The notes under the pieces were generated by a model. The model had not been told where the DNA came from, searched no databases, and worked only from the letters and a program-made list of their open reading frames with translations. The position numbers and the translations under genes are program-made. A DNA stretch of 38,395 nucleotides from JAFLTL01 sp964389525 (GTDB lineage Bacteria > Bacteroidota > Bacteroidia > Bacteroidales > Muribaculaceae), in the NCBI GenBank assembly GCA_964389525.1, contig CAYMEX010000023.1, positions 1 through 38,395 of the forward strand, written 5' to 3'. Shown here one piece after another: positions 8,031 through 16,780 of the stretch (positions are counted from its first letter, which is position 1; every line of letters starts with the position of its first letter).

Positions 8031-9557
8031 TTATTCGTTTTCGATAAGATCTACAGCGTAGTACATCTTCTTGCCGGTCGGATAAAGACCGGTGATGAAC
8101 ATGACCTTGTCGTAGCCGTCGCCACTGTTCATTATGGCATCGTAGATCTTCTCGACATCGTCGGCCGACGACACGACGCTGTTGTTGATGTCAAGGATGA
8201 TGAATCCGTCCTTAATGCCTGCGCGCTTGAACAGACCGTCCTGCAGGCCGCTCACCTGCACGCCCGAACGGATGCCGAGCTGACGGCGCGTCTCGGCGGG
8301 AACAGCCTTGAACGCACATCCGAGATCGGTGACAGTCCCGGCCTTGGTGAAATTGGTAGTGCCCTGATTGTTGCGCAGAGTCACAGTCACCGACTCCTTC
8401 TTGTTGTCGCGGTAGAACGTCACCTTCACCTTGTCGCCGGGACGCATCTTGGCCATGGCCTCCTGCAGCTGACCTGTGGTAGAGGTCGTCTTGCCGTCGA
8501 TAGCCACGATCACGTCACCCTCCTTCAGGCCGGCTTCCATGGCGGCGCTGCGGGGCTGCACCTCACCTACATAAAGGCCGTTGGCGGTAGCGGTGATGTT
8601 CTTGTCTTTGGCAAGCTGCGGGGTAAGCTCTGAGAAGAGCACGCCGAGGAACGCACGCTGCACGGTGCCATACTGCTTGATATCGGTCACTACTTTCTTG
8701 ACGATCGATGTAGGCACGGCAAACGAATAACCGGCGAAGTTGCCCGTCTGCGAGTAGATAGCCGTGTTGATGCCCACAAGCTCGCCGGCCAGATTGACGA
8801 GAGCGCCGCCCGAGTTGCCGGGGTTGACGGCTGCATCGGTCTGAATGTAGGACTCGATGCCCGAGTTGCCGCTACGTGTGATCGACGAGATGTTGCGTCC
8901 CTTGGCGCTGACGATGCCGGTGGTGACGGTCGATGTGAAACCGAACGGATTGCCGACGGCAAGCACCCACTCGCCCACCTTGAGGTTCTCGGAGTCGCCG
9001 ATGGGTATCACATGAAGGCTGTCGGCCTCGATCTTGACAAGAGCGAGGTCGGTCGAGGGGTCTGTGCCGATGACCGTGGCGTTGAACGAACGGTTGTCGT
9101 TGAGAGTAACCTCAAGCATCTCCGCGCCCTCGACGACATGGTTGTTGGTGACGATGTATCCGTCGGCACTGAGTATCACTCCGGAACCGAGTCCCATCTG
9201 CTGTGGCTGCGACGGAGCCTGCTGGCGAGGCTGCTGACGTGGGGTACCGAAGAAAAACTCGTAGAACGGATCATATTCGCCGCCCTGCATGCCGCCGCGC
9301 CCGCGCGGAGTGGCATAGCTCTTGATCGAGACAACTCCGTTGACGGTGCTCTCGGCAGCCGAAGTGAAATCGGTGGCAGGTGTCGTCACGCTGCCCACTG
9401 TATAGAATTGTCCCCCGTTGTCGGGATTGGCCTTCGTCGGATATAACCGCACCTCATCTTCGCCGTCCGAAGACGCCCTCATGACAAAAGCGGTAGTGAG
9501 AGAGCTTGCAACAGCGACTGCGCATGTCGCAAGAAGTATCATTCCAGTCTTCTTCAT
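8031..9557 (-). CDS. htrA: HtrA/DegP (Do-like) periplasmic serine protease
   Basis: Envelope quality-control protease/chaperone of 508 residues, degrading misfolded periplasmic proteins. The ATG at 9557 begins MKKTGMILLATCAVAVASSL, a signal peptide or anchor; an upstream in-frame TTG is not needed. The trypsin-like domain has the full catalytic triad: His140 in TNNHVV, Asp170 in STDLALV and Ser249 in NPGNSGGAL. A Gln/Pro/Arg-rich loop (about residues 105-120) precedes it. PDZ1 spans roughly residues 300-395 (GLYVGEVQPRSAAMEAGLKEGD). A second, less typical PDZ-like domain spans 405-500. The gene is monocistronic, with its own -7 box upstream and a strong terminator downstream. Several Bacteroidales encode one such HtrA, consistent with the length here. 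Confidence 0.93.
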   Translation of the reverse strand: MKKTGMILLATCAVAVASSLTTAFVMRASSDGEDEVRLYPTKANPDNGGQFYTVGSVTTPATDFTSAAESTVNGVVSIKSYATPRGRGGMQGGEYDPFYEFFFGTPRQQPRQQAPSQPQQMGLGSGVILSADGYIVTNNHVVEGAEMLEVTLNDNRSFNATVIGTDPSTDLALVKIEADSLHVIPIGDSENLKVGEWVLAVGNPFGFTSTVTTGIVSAKGRNISSITRSGNSGIESYIQTDAAVNPGNSGGALVNLAGELVGINTAIYSQTGNFAGYSFAVPTSIVKKVVTDIKQYGTVQRAFLGVLFSELTPQLAKDKNITATANGLYVGEVQPRSAAMEAGLKEGDVIVAIDGKTTSTTGQLQEAMAKMRPGDKVKVTFYRDNKKESVTVTLRNNQGTTNFTKAGTVTDLGCAFKAVPAETRRQLGIRSGVQVSGLQDGLFKRAGIKDGFIILDINNSVVSSADDVEKIYDAIMNSGDGYDKVMFITGLYPTGKKMYYAVDLIENE

Positions 9558-9643
9558 AAATTTTGGAACGTTGTTTAAATGTGTGATTGCAATTTTCAAT
9601 TATAACAGTGATTGGTCGGGGTTTCATCCCCGTTGCTCTTATG

Positions 9644-9651
9644 CAAAGTTA
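9644..9651 (-). promoter_or_regulatory. -7 box of htrA
   Basis: The minus strand reads TAACTTTGC, a match to TAnnTTTG, about 87 bases upstream of the htrA ATG. No clear TTTG -33 box is seen, so activator dependence is possible. Confidence 0.5.
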
Positions 9652-9775
9652 CAATAAGTAGACTTCGATTTCTACTAAAAGTCAAGCGTATTAAGCTAAT
9701 TTAATTAAAGATACCCCCTGTAAAGATATTTTTAATGTTGCTCCTCGCGACCGATAAAAAACTAAAGATATTTTA

Positions 9776-9783
9776 TATTTTTG
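9776..9783 (+). promoter_or_regulatory. -7 box of the NlpC/P60 operon
   Basis: TATTTTTG matches TAnnTTTG. Transcription would begin around 9790, so the ATG at 9801 is too close for a normal leader. That favours starting the protein at 9825 or 9840. A -33 TTTG is not evident. Confidence 0.5.
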
Positions 9784-9824
9784 CATTGTCATTGCAAACG
9801 ATGAAATCATATAACGGCCAAAAC

Positions 9825-10547
9825 ATGACGACAATGATCATGTCGGCGAGTAAACGTCTGAAATACATATCCGCCTCACTGGCGCTCCTGCTCACGTCTG
9901 TCCTGATGGTGTCGTGCGGGTCGGGGCGTCACACGGTTTCGCGCGGCAACTACCGCAACGACGACATTTACTATGCCTCAGACCGCGGCAACCACACCGG
10001 CAAGACCCACGACAGAGGCCGGAATGAAAACAACACGCCGCCACGCGGTGCCGATCTGTCGCCGGTAGTGGCGGAGGCATTCTCGTGGATCGGAACAAAA
10101 TATAAATATGGCGGTCACTCAAAATCGGGAACCGACTGTTCGGGACTCGTGTGGGAGATCTACCGCAGCGTGATGAACGTGAAACTGCCCCGCTCGTCGT
10201 GGGAACAGCAGCAATACTGCAAGGCTGTGAAGGAGTCGTCGCTCCTGCCGGGCGACCTTGTGTTTTTCTCGATGAAAAAGAGCGGACGTGTGTCGCATGT
10301 GGGCATATATGTGGGCGAGGGAGAGATGATACACGCTTCAGAGAGCAAAGGTGTGATAAAAAGCGCACTCAACGAAGCATACTACCGACGGTATTACCAC
10401 TCATCGGGGAGAGTCCTGAAACACCTCGACGGCACCTCGCCGGCCGAAATGCCGAGACAAAGGCTGCAGTCTGACTTCGATATGGACGCCCTCGACAGTG
10501 CGATATCTGAAAAAGCCGATTCCATATTGTCGTCGTTCATGGATTGA
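9825..10547 (+). CDS. NlpC/P60-family peptidoglycan endopeptidase, lipoprotein
   Basis: Cell-wall hydrolase (C40 peptidase) that cuts peptide bonds in muropeptides; 240 residues from the ATG at 9825. The N-terminus has a lipoprotein signal ending LLLTSVLMVSC (Cys31), so it is membrane-anchored. A low-complexity hydrophilic linker follows (about 32-75). The catalytic domain (about 80-195) has Cys105 in TDCSGLVWEIYR, His158 in VSHVGIYVG and a third polar residue, His170, in MIHASESKG. LPGDLVFF, usual for the fold, is present. Alternative starts are 9801, 9834 and 9840. It is the first gene of a tight operon, with the next gene 3 bases downstream, so wall cleavage is co-expressed with an OmpA-like peptidoglycan-binding protein and a peptidoglycan-precursor enzyme. 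Confidence 0.92.
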   Translation: MTTMIMSASKRLKYISASLALLLTSVLMVSCGSGRHTVSRGNYRNDDIYYASDRGNHTGKTHDRGRNENNTPPRGADLSPVVAEAFSWIGTKYKYGGHSKSGTDCSGLVWEIYRSVMNVKLPRSSWEQQQYCKAVKESSLLPGDLVFFSMKKSGRVSHVGIYVGEGEMIHASESKGVIKSALNEAYYRRYYHSSGRVLKHLDGTSPAEMPRQRLQSDFDMDALDSAISEKADSILSSFMD

Positions 10548-10550
10548 TAA

Positions 10551-12521
10551 ATGACTGTCAGAAGTCTACTGCTGATCATTTCGGCCATCATGTCGATCGT
10601 TGCGGCGGGATGCCGCAGCACCGCGACCGCCACAGCCGACGCGCAGTTTGAACGTGGCGAATACTACGACGCGCAACGCAGCTACCGCAAAGTCTACAAC
10701 CGTCTCGACGGACGCAGCCAGCGCCGGCGGCGCGGCGAAATCGCCCGGCTGATCGCCATATGCCACACAAAGCTCAATCAGCCGGCGCGCGCCACACAGA
10801 TGCTGCGCAACGCCATGCGCTACGGACAGGATGATCCCTCGCTGCACCTCATGCTCGCACAGTCGCTGCAGCGCGAGGCGAAATACGACGAAGCGATAAA
10901 AGCCTACGAAACATATGTGGGTATGACAGGCGACAGCAGCGACGCGGCCGCAGGCATCGAAGGATGCCGGCTCGCACTCGGCGGCAGCACCGCCACACGC
11001 TACAACGTGCGACGCGCGGCGGCTGTCAACACCCACCGCAGCGACTACTCCCCCGCCTTTGCCGGACAGGACTTCAACCGCATTTACTTCACATCGACCA
11101 ACGAGCACTCGGCCGGAACCGCACACAGCGGCATTACCGGGCTGAAGAACGGCGACATATGGATGGCCGACCGCGACGACCGTGGCGGATGGACGAGACC
11201 GGAGCCGGCCGGGGAGCAGATCAACACTTCGCACGACGAAGGCACACCGGCTTTCTCGCCCGACGGGCAGACTATGTATTTCACACGCGCCAGAGAGGAT
11301 GCCGACCGACCGTCGGGACTGGAGATATGGGTGTCGCAACGCAGCGACGCACAATGGGGCGAGCCTGAGCCTTTGGCTATCGGGAAAGCCGACACGATCT
11401 ACAGCTACGCGCATCCGTCGGTGTCGCCCGACGGGCACTGGCTTTATTTTGCAAGCGACATGCCGGGCGGCGAGGGAGGCTACGATCTGTGGAAGGTAAG
11501 CATCGGCACCGGCGGCACGCCTGTCAATCTCGGCGACCGCATCAACACAGCCGGCAACGAGGTCTTCCCATATGTGCGCGACGACAGCACGCTCTATTTC
11601 TCGTCCGACGGGCATCCCGGACTCGGAGGGCTCGACATATTCAAAGCTTCAAAAGCCGCGGCTTCGGGCTGGAGCGTCACCAACATGCTCGCGCCGGTCA
11701 ACTCGGCGGCCGACGATTTCGGCATCGCGTTCGGCGACGGCGAGAGCGGCTATTTCAGCTCCAACCGCAGCGATGCACGTGGCTACGACCACATCTACGA
11801 GTTTGATCTGCCCGCACTCGACATCTCCATCGCCGGGTATGTGACCGACACAGAGGAGTACGTGGTTCCTGGAGCCGTGATAAGGATTGTCGGCGACAAC
11901 GGCACCGACCGCCGCACGCGCGTGCGCGACGACGGATCTTTTGACTTCACTCTCGCACCGGGCGTCAGATACGCAATGCTCGCGTCGGCCGACGGATACA
12001 TGAACGCGCGCCAGGAGTTCACGTCGGACTCTGCGGCCGAAGACGCGCTCTATCACGTCGACTTCATCCTTGCGCCCGTCAACCGCCCCGTAGTCATCGA
12101 GAATATCTTTTATGACTTCGACAAGGCTACCCTGCGGCCCGAGTCGCGCAGCGCGCTCGACAGTCTCGCCGCGATGATGCGCGACAACCCTACGATAACA
12201 GTCGAACTGAGCGCACACACCGACCGCGTCGGCAGCGACAGCTACAACCTGCGTCTGTCGCAACGGCGAGCCCGCTCAGTAGTCGATTACCTGATAAACG
12301 ACGCCGGCATCGATCCGCGGCGTCTCACGGCCAAAGGCTACGGCAAGTCGCGCCCCAAGACCGTCACGCCACGACTCGCAAGGCAGTTCCCGCAGTTCGC
12401 GCAAGGCACGACACTCACCGGCGTGTATATCGAGAGCCTTGAGAGCGAGAACGACCGCGACGCCGCCGACCAGATAAACCGGCGCACCGAATTTGAGATC
12501 ACATCAGTCGACTTCTATTGA
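10551..12521 (+). CDS. TPR / PD40 propeller / CRD / OmpA-domain lipoprotein (PorE-like architecture)
   Basis: A 656-residue lipoprotein (lipobox VAAGC, Cys21). Domains in order: TPR-like helices (about 30-145, with ERGEYYDAQRSYRKVY and KYDEAIKAYETYV); a WD40-like PD40 propeller (about 160-425, with several FSPDG, VSPDG and YFSSDG strands); a carboxypeptidase-regulatory-like fold (about 430-510); and a C-terminal OmpA peptidoglycan-binding domain (about 525-656, with FYDFDKATLRPES and SAHTDRVGSDSYN, then LSQRRARSV). This is the architecture of PorE of the type IX secretion system, but similar proteins occur in Bacteroidales without that system, so the role is uncertain. It lies 3 bases after the NlpC/P60 gene and 6 bases before the GSCFA gene. 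It likely tethers an envelope complex to the wall. Confidence 0.9.
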   Translation: MTVRSLLLIISAIMSIVAAGCRSTATATADAQFERGEYYDAQRSYRKVYNRLDGRSQRRRRGEIARLIAICHTKLNQPARATQMLRNAMRYGQDDPSLHLMLAQSLQREAKYDEAIKAYETYVGMTGDSSDAAAGIEGCRLALGGSTATRYNVRRAAAVNTHRSDYSPAFAGQDFNRIYFTSTNEHSAGTAHSGITGLKNGDIWMADRDDRGGWTRPEPAGEQINTSHDEGTPAFSPDGQTMYFTRAREDADRPSGLEIWVSQRSDAQWGEPEPLAIGKADTIYSYAHPSVSPDGHWLYFASDMPGGEGGYDLWKVSIGTGGTPVNLGDRINTAGNEVFPYVRDDSTLYFSSDGHPGLGGLDIFKASKAAASGWSVTNMLAPVNSAADDFGIAFGDGESGYFSSNRSDARGYDHIYEFDLPALDISIAGYVTDTEEYVVPGAVIRIVGDNGTDRRTRVRDDGSFDFTLAPGVRYAMLASADGYMNARQEFTSDSAAEDALYHVDFILAPVNRPVVIENIFYDFDKATLRPESRSALDSLAAMMRDNPTITVELSAHTDRVGSDSYNLRLSQRRARSVVDYLINDAGIDPRRLTAKGYGKSRPKTVTPRLARQFPQFAQGTTLTGVYIESLESENDRDAADQINRRTEFEITSVDFY

Positions 12522-12527
12522 CACGGC

Positions 12528-13514
12528 ATGGAATTAATCACACGCGTAAATATCGACCGTCCGGCATGGCAGCTGACTCACGAACGCCCGATTGTGGCGA
12601 TCGGTTCATGTTTTGCCGCAGAGATCGGCGGCCGGCTGCGCGACCGGCTGTACGACATCGACATCAACCCTGCCGGCACGCTCTTCAACCCCTCCAGTGT
12701 GGCCGCGACACTCCGCCGCATTCTCGACCGACGCCCCTACACTGCCGACGAACTGGTGAAAGGCCCCGACGGCATGTGGCATCTTATGAGCCATCACTCC
12801 GCCTTCTCATCGGCCGATCCAGCCACCGTCACAGAGCGGGCGAACGCGCGGCAGAGTCAGGCCGCTGCGATGCTGGGCATGAAGGACGCGGTTCTTGTCG
12901 TCACCTTCGGTTCGGCAAGGGCTTTCCGCTACATCGCCTCGGGCGAGATAGCCGGCAACTGCCACAAGCTGCCCGCACAGGAGTTTGCCGTAGAAGACCT
13001 GTCGCTCGAACACATCACGGCCGAGTGGGACGCTCTCGTCCGACGCCTGAAAACCTGCAATCCCACACTCAGGATTATATTCACGGTAAGCCCCGTGCGC
13101 CACAAAGCCTATGGCCTTGTCGCCGACCGTCTGTCGAAATCAACGCTCATACTGGCCTGTCACAGACTCATGGCTCAGCACAGCGACACTATCGACTATT
13201 TTCCCGCCTACGAGATATTCACCGACGAACTGCGCGACTACAGGTTTTATGCCGCCGACATGGTGCATCCGTCCGACACCGGCGCCGACTATGTGTTCGA
13301 GCGCTTCGCCTCGTCATATATCGCCGAGAACGACCGCGAGCTTGACCGCCGCTGCCTCTCGCTCACGCGCCGGCTTGGCCACCGCTTTCTCGGCGAACGC
13401 ACACCGGCTGCCGCAGAGTTCGAGGCCGCGACTGCATGCCTGTCCGACTCGCTGTGCGCCGTCTCGCCGCACATCGCCAATGCTATACATCGATTGAAAA
13501 AAGAACTTTCATGA
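12528..13514 (+). CDS. GSCFA-domain protein
   Basis: A 328-residue member of the GSCFA family, a GDSL/SGNH-hydrolase-like group named for its N-terminal motif, seen here as IGSCFAAEIG (residues 25-34). Other family blocks are VVTFGSARAFRY, RIIFTVSPVRH and the C-terminal YAADMVHPSDTGADYVFERF. The last holds an Asp-x-x-His pair like the SGNH catalytic D-x-x-H. There is no signal peptide, so it is probably cytoplasmic. The substrate is unknown. Its ATG is 6 bases after the OmpA-type gene, and its stop overlaps the next start (ATGA), so it is translationally coupled to the MurF-Alr gene. In Bacteroidetes this gene often adjoins the MurF-Alr fusion, which hints at a wall-precursor role (inference). 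Confidence 0.92.
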   Translation: MELITRVNIDRPAWQLTHERPIVAIGSCFAAEIGGRLRDRLYDIDINPAGTLFNPSSVAATLRRILDRRPYTADELVKGPDGMWHLMSHHSAFSSADPATVTERANARQSQAAAMLGMKDAVLVVTFGSARAFRYIASGEIAGNCHKLPAQEFAVEDLSLEHITAEWDALVRRLKTCNPTLRIIFTVSPVRHKAYGLVADRLSKSTLILACHRLMAQHSDTIDYFPAYEIFTDELRDYRFYAADMVHPSDTGADYVFERFASSYIAENDRELDRRCLSLTRRLGHRFLGERTPAAAEFEAATACLSDSLCAVSPHIANAIHRLKKELS

Positions 13515-15961
13515 AACAGTCTGAAACAACACAGCATATACTCACCGACAGCCGGTCGCTCACCGACCCTGCCGGCACTACGTTCATCGCACTTGTCACA
13601 CCGTCGGGCGACGGTCACGATTTCGTCAGAGAGCTGTTTGACAAGGGCGTGCGCCGGTTTATCGTCAGCCGCGACATCGAAGGCGAAGACGCCATGACAG
13701 CCGCCGGAGCATCGTTCATGCACACCCCCGACACGCTGGAGTATCTTCACCGTCTTGGTGCCGAAGCGCGCGACAGCCTCAATGGAAAGGTGATAGCCGT
13801 CACAGGCTCGCGCGGCAAAACAATCGTCAAGGAGTGGCTGAGTATGACAGCACCGGTCAGCACCACAAAAAATCCACGCAGCTTCAACTCGCAGATCGGA
13901 GTTCCGCTATCGGTCATCAGTGCGGCAAAGCATCACATTTGCACATGCCATATCTTTGAGGCCGGAGTCTCCGAGCCGGGAGAGATGGATCGGCTTGAAG
14001 CGATCATAAGACCGCATCTGGCCGTGATAACAAATATCACCGAAGAGCACGACAGCGGGTTTGCCGACCATAAGGAAAAGATCGCCGAGAAACTGCGCAT
14101 CGCCCGCCGTGCAGAGAAAATCGTCTACTGCGCCGACGATGACGACATTGCAGCCGGAGTCGAAGCGCTCAGGAAGGAATGCAACCCCGGCATATCAGCT
14201 ATAAGCTGGACTAAGACCGGCAAAGCAGCCGACGTGACACTCACCGGAGTCACAAGAGACAGCGACTGCACCATACTCGACATCACCATAGGGAGCAACG
14301 ACAACCGCCGGGTCTTCACGACGATCTCATCGGACGCCGACATCGACAATCTGCTCACCACGCTCACCACGCTTTATGCTCTTCAGAGCGACAATATCCA
14401 CAATACTCACTGGGAGAAGATCGCCGCTGAGCCGGAGCATATCGACACACGCCTCACGGTGCTTGAAGGCATCAACAACTGCAAAGTGATCGTCGACCGA
14501 TTCACACGCGACGCCCTGTCGTTGCGTCCGGCACTCGACTTCGTGCGGCGCACCGCCCGCACAGGCCAGCCTCTCACCGCCATACTCCCCTGCGACTACG
14601 GCGGCTACAGCGACCTCGACGAGACACTGTCGCTCATATCTGAGTACGGCGTAAAGCGTCTTATTATCACAGGTCTCGGCTGCCCTGCTCCGCGACTCAA
14701 AAACGTGGCAGTGGAGTGCTACGACACTTTCAGCGATCTTGTGGCAGCAGCGGGTGACCTCAGCTTCGCCGACGAGACAATCTACATCAACTCATCGGGC
14801 CCCGCGGCCGACTCCATAAAGACATTGCTTGGCAAACTCGAGGCACGGCAGCATGAGACCGTGCTCGAGGTAAATCTCGACGCAATAGTCAGAAACTACA
14901 ACTTTTTCCGCTCGCATCTCAACCCGCCGACAGGGCTGATATGTATGCTTAAGGCCGACGGCTACGGAGCCGGAGCGGTAGAGATAGCCCACACACTTGA
15001 GCTGCAGGGAGCCGAGGCCGTGGCTGTGGCCGTGGCCGACGAGGGGCAGCAGCTGCGCGAGCACGGAGTGAAATGCCGCGTGATCGTGCTCAACCCCCGC
15101 ACACACGACCTTGAGGGGATGATAAAGATGAACCTCGAGCCTGTTGTCTACGACCTCAGATTTCTCGACGAGATCGCGGCTGCGGCAGCAGCAGCAAGAA
15201 GCAAAGCAGCCGTACACATAAAACTTGAGACCGGAATGCGACGCCTCGGCTTTGTCGAGGAAAACATGCCCGCACTCATTGCAAAACTGCGCGGCATACC
15301 GGCCGATCTTGTGGAAGTGAAGTCGGCATTCTCACATCTTGCCACAGCCGACTGCCTCGACATGGACGACTATACCGTCGGGCAGATCGCCACATTCACC
15401 CGCATGTGCGACACACTCGCCGCCGGACTCCCCGACCGCAATTTCCACAGGCATATACTCAACACCGCGGGCATACTCCGTTTCCCACAGGCACAAATGG
15501 ACTCGTGCCGCCTCGGCATCGGACTCTACGGCATACCCACGCTCCCCGGCGGCATCGAGGACGGACTTACCCCCGTATCGGCACTCTACACAACCGTCAT
15601 TTCAGTCAAACACTGGCCGGCCGGATCGACCGTAGGCTACAGCCGACGCGGAGTGCTTCACCGCGATTCGGTCATCGCCACCCTGCCGATCGGATATGCC
15701 GACGGCATCGACCGCCACTTCGGCAACGGAGCGGCATCGATGATGGTGCGGGGCGTCATGTGTCCCACTGTCGGCAATATCTGCATGGACCTCTGCATGA
15801 TCGACGTCACCGACTGCCCCGGCTGCGTGCCAGGCGACCGCGTGGAAATATTCGGGCCCAATGTGCCGGTAGAAAAGCTCTCCGACACACTGGGCACCAT
15901 ACCTTACGAAATACTCACGTCGGTGTCGCGCCGTGTCAAGCGCGTCTACTTCCGCGAGTAG
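13511..15961 (+). CDS. alr: MurF-alanine racemase fusion with an apparently degenerate MurF half
   Basis: An 816-residue fusion common in Bacteroidetes: an N-terminal MurF-like ligase domain (about 1-450) and a C-terminal PLP alanine racemase (about 455-816), linking D-Ala production to D-Ala-D-Ala addition. The racemase half looks intact: PLP lysine in MLKADGYGAGA, second catalytic Tyr region VGYSRRG, and GNICMDLCMIDVTD. The MurF half departs from family motifs: the P-loop is TGSRGKT instead of TGSNGKT, the usual NDSYNSD is VDRFTRD, the TNIGxAH motif is TNITEEH, and the N-terminus is about 20 residues short. NPRSFNSQIGVPLSV is retained. The start at 13511 gives the MKQSETTQHILTDSRS opening and an ATGA overlap with the GSCFA gene. 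Confidence 0.9.
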   Translation: MKQSETTQHILTDSRSLTDPAGTTFIALVTPSGDGHDFVRELFDKGVRRFIVSRDIEGEDAMTAAGASFMHTPDTLEYLHRLGAEARDSLNGKVIAVTGSRGKTIVKEWLSMTAPVSTTKNPRSFNSQIGVPLSVISAAKHHICTCHIFEAGVSEPGEMDRLEAIIRPHLAVITNITEEHDSGFADHKEKIAEKLRIARRAEKIVYCADDDDIAAGVEALRKECNPGISAISWTKTGKAADVTLTGVTRDSDCTILDITIGSNDNRRVFTTISSDADIDNLLTTLTTLYALQSDNIHNTHWEKIAAEPEHIDTRLTVLEGINNCKVIVDRFTRDALSLRPALDFVRRTARTGQPLTAILPCDYGGYSDLDETLSLISEYGVKRLIITGLGCPAPRLKNVAVECYDTFSDLVAAAGDLSFADETIYINSSGPAADSIKTLLGKLEARQHETVLEVNLDAIVRNYNFFRSHLNPPTGLICMLKADGYGAGAVEIAHTLELQGAEAVAVAVADEGQQLREHGVKCRVIVLNPRTHDLEGMIKMNLEPVVYDLRFLDEIAAAAAAARSKAAVHIKLETGMRRLGFVEENMPALIAKLRGIPADLVEVKSAFSHLATADCLDMDDYTVGQIATFTRMCDTLAAGLPDRNFHRHILNTAGILRFPQAQMDSCRLGIGLYGIPTLPGGIEDGLTPVSALYTTVISVKHWPAGSTVGYSRRGVLHRDSVIATLPIGYADGIDRHFGNGAASMMVRGVMCPTVGNICMDLCMIDVTDCPGCVPGDRVEIFGPNVPVEKLSDTLGTIPYEILTSVSRRVKRVYFRE

Positions 15962-15971
15962 CCTTTCATCA

Positions 15972-16532
15972 TCACGGTTTGGGATACTGCATCTGCGACG
16001 CGATCTCTTTTGCGTGGCCTTCGCCAAGCGTGGCGGCGACTATCGCGAGGGAGAACGGCAGCGCCGCAGCCGGGCCGTTGCCTGTCACAACGTTCTCGGC
16101 CGACACCACCGGCACAGGCACATGGAAACATTTTTCGCCAAGCATACCCTCAAACCCCGGATAGCATGTCGCCTCCTTGCCGTCGAGCAGTCCGAGCTGA
16201 CCGAGCACCACACCGGGCGACGCGCATATAGCCGCGATCTTGCCCCCTTCGACGGCATGTCGGCGCAGCATGTCAGTCAGCGCCTTGCAGTTGTAAAGAT
16301 TTTCCGCACCGGGCATTCCGCCGGGCAGCACGAGCCACTGCACATCGCTCGACGGCACTTCGCTGATGAGCATGTCGGCTGTATATTTCACTCCGTGAGC
16401 CCCGGTCACCACATGGCTGTCGGTTATCGACACCGTCTTCACGTCAAGACCGGCGCGACGCATCACATCTACGGGAGTGACAGCCTCGATCTCCTCGAAA
16501 CCGTCGGCAAGAAAAACAAACGAATGTTTCAT
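15972..16532 (-). CDS. DJ-1/PfpI family protein (YajL/DJ-1 type)
   Basis: A 186-residue cytoplasmic protein of the DJ-1 clan. The sequence starts MKHSFVFLADGFEEIEA, with the conserved Glu16, and has the nucleophile-elbow cysteine Cys103 in AAICASPG and the glycine-rich WLVLPGGMPGA. These are the features of DJ-1/ThiJ proteins, reported as glyoxalase/deglycase or oxidative-stress proteins; the exact activity here is not determinable. It converges on the MurF-Alr gene with only 10 bases between stop codons and no clear terminator there. Confidence 0.92.
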   Translation of the reverse strand: MKHSFVFLADGFEEIEAVTPVDVMRRAGLDVKTVSITDSHVVTGAHGVKYTADMLISEVPSSDVQWLVLPGGMPGAENLYNCKALTDMLRRHAVEGGKIAAICASPGVVLGQLGLLDGKEATCYPGFEGMLGEKCFHVPVPVVSAENVVTGNGPAAALPFSLAIVAATLGEGHAKEIASQMQYPKP

Positions 16533-16686
16533 ATTACTTTCAGTTATACTTTTTATTCACGTTACTAATATATAAAACAACAACTGTAATAACAACCGCC
16601 CGCCCGTCAATCGCCCTAAAAAACATAAATCCACCAAATCCACCGGCAATTTATGGCAACTGCCCTCCAATAAGCAGCTCCAATAG

Positions 16687-16717
16687 TTTATTATTTAAAA
16701 TAAAGTCAGTAAATTTG
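16687..16717 (+). promoter_or_regulatory. Promoter of the Abi_2/HEPN gene and its leader
   Basis: TTTA (16687-16690), a 19-bp spacer and TAAATTTG (16710-16717, then C) match the Bacteroidetes promoter almost exactly. The predicted start is near 16724, giving a leader of about 57 bases. Confidence 0.65.
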
Positions 16718-16726
16718 CAGCAACAT

Positions 16727-16780
16727 ACTTACCCCGCTTCCCATAAGAACAGCGCGCTCAGGGTAAGTTTTTACTTTTTT
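16727..16780 (+). promoter_or_regulatory. Terminator-like hairpin leader directly before the HEPN gene (candidate small RNA or attenuator)
   Basis: ACTTACCC (16727-16734) and GGGTAAGT (16761-16768) form a perfect 8-bp stem. A nested CGCT/AGCG stem (16735-16738, 16751-16754) lies inside. A T-rich run (16768-16780, interrupted by one AC) follows straight into the ATG at 16781. The stem begins about 3 bases after the predicted transcription start. This is the layout of a short terminated RNA placed before a toxin gene, or of a leader attenuator. There is no Shine-Dalgarno. Confidence 0.5.

Noticed and set aside
10566..12263. Long minus-strand frames over the OmpA-type lipoprotein gene
   Set aside because: Shadows; the plus-strand protein has a clear signal peptide, PD40 repeats and an OmpA domain.
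10551..12521. Firm assignment as porE of the type IX secretion system
   Set aside because: The architecture fits, but no other type IX component is in the window and similar proteins occur without that system.
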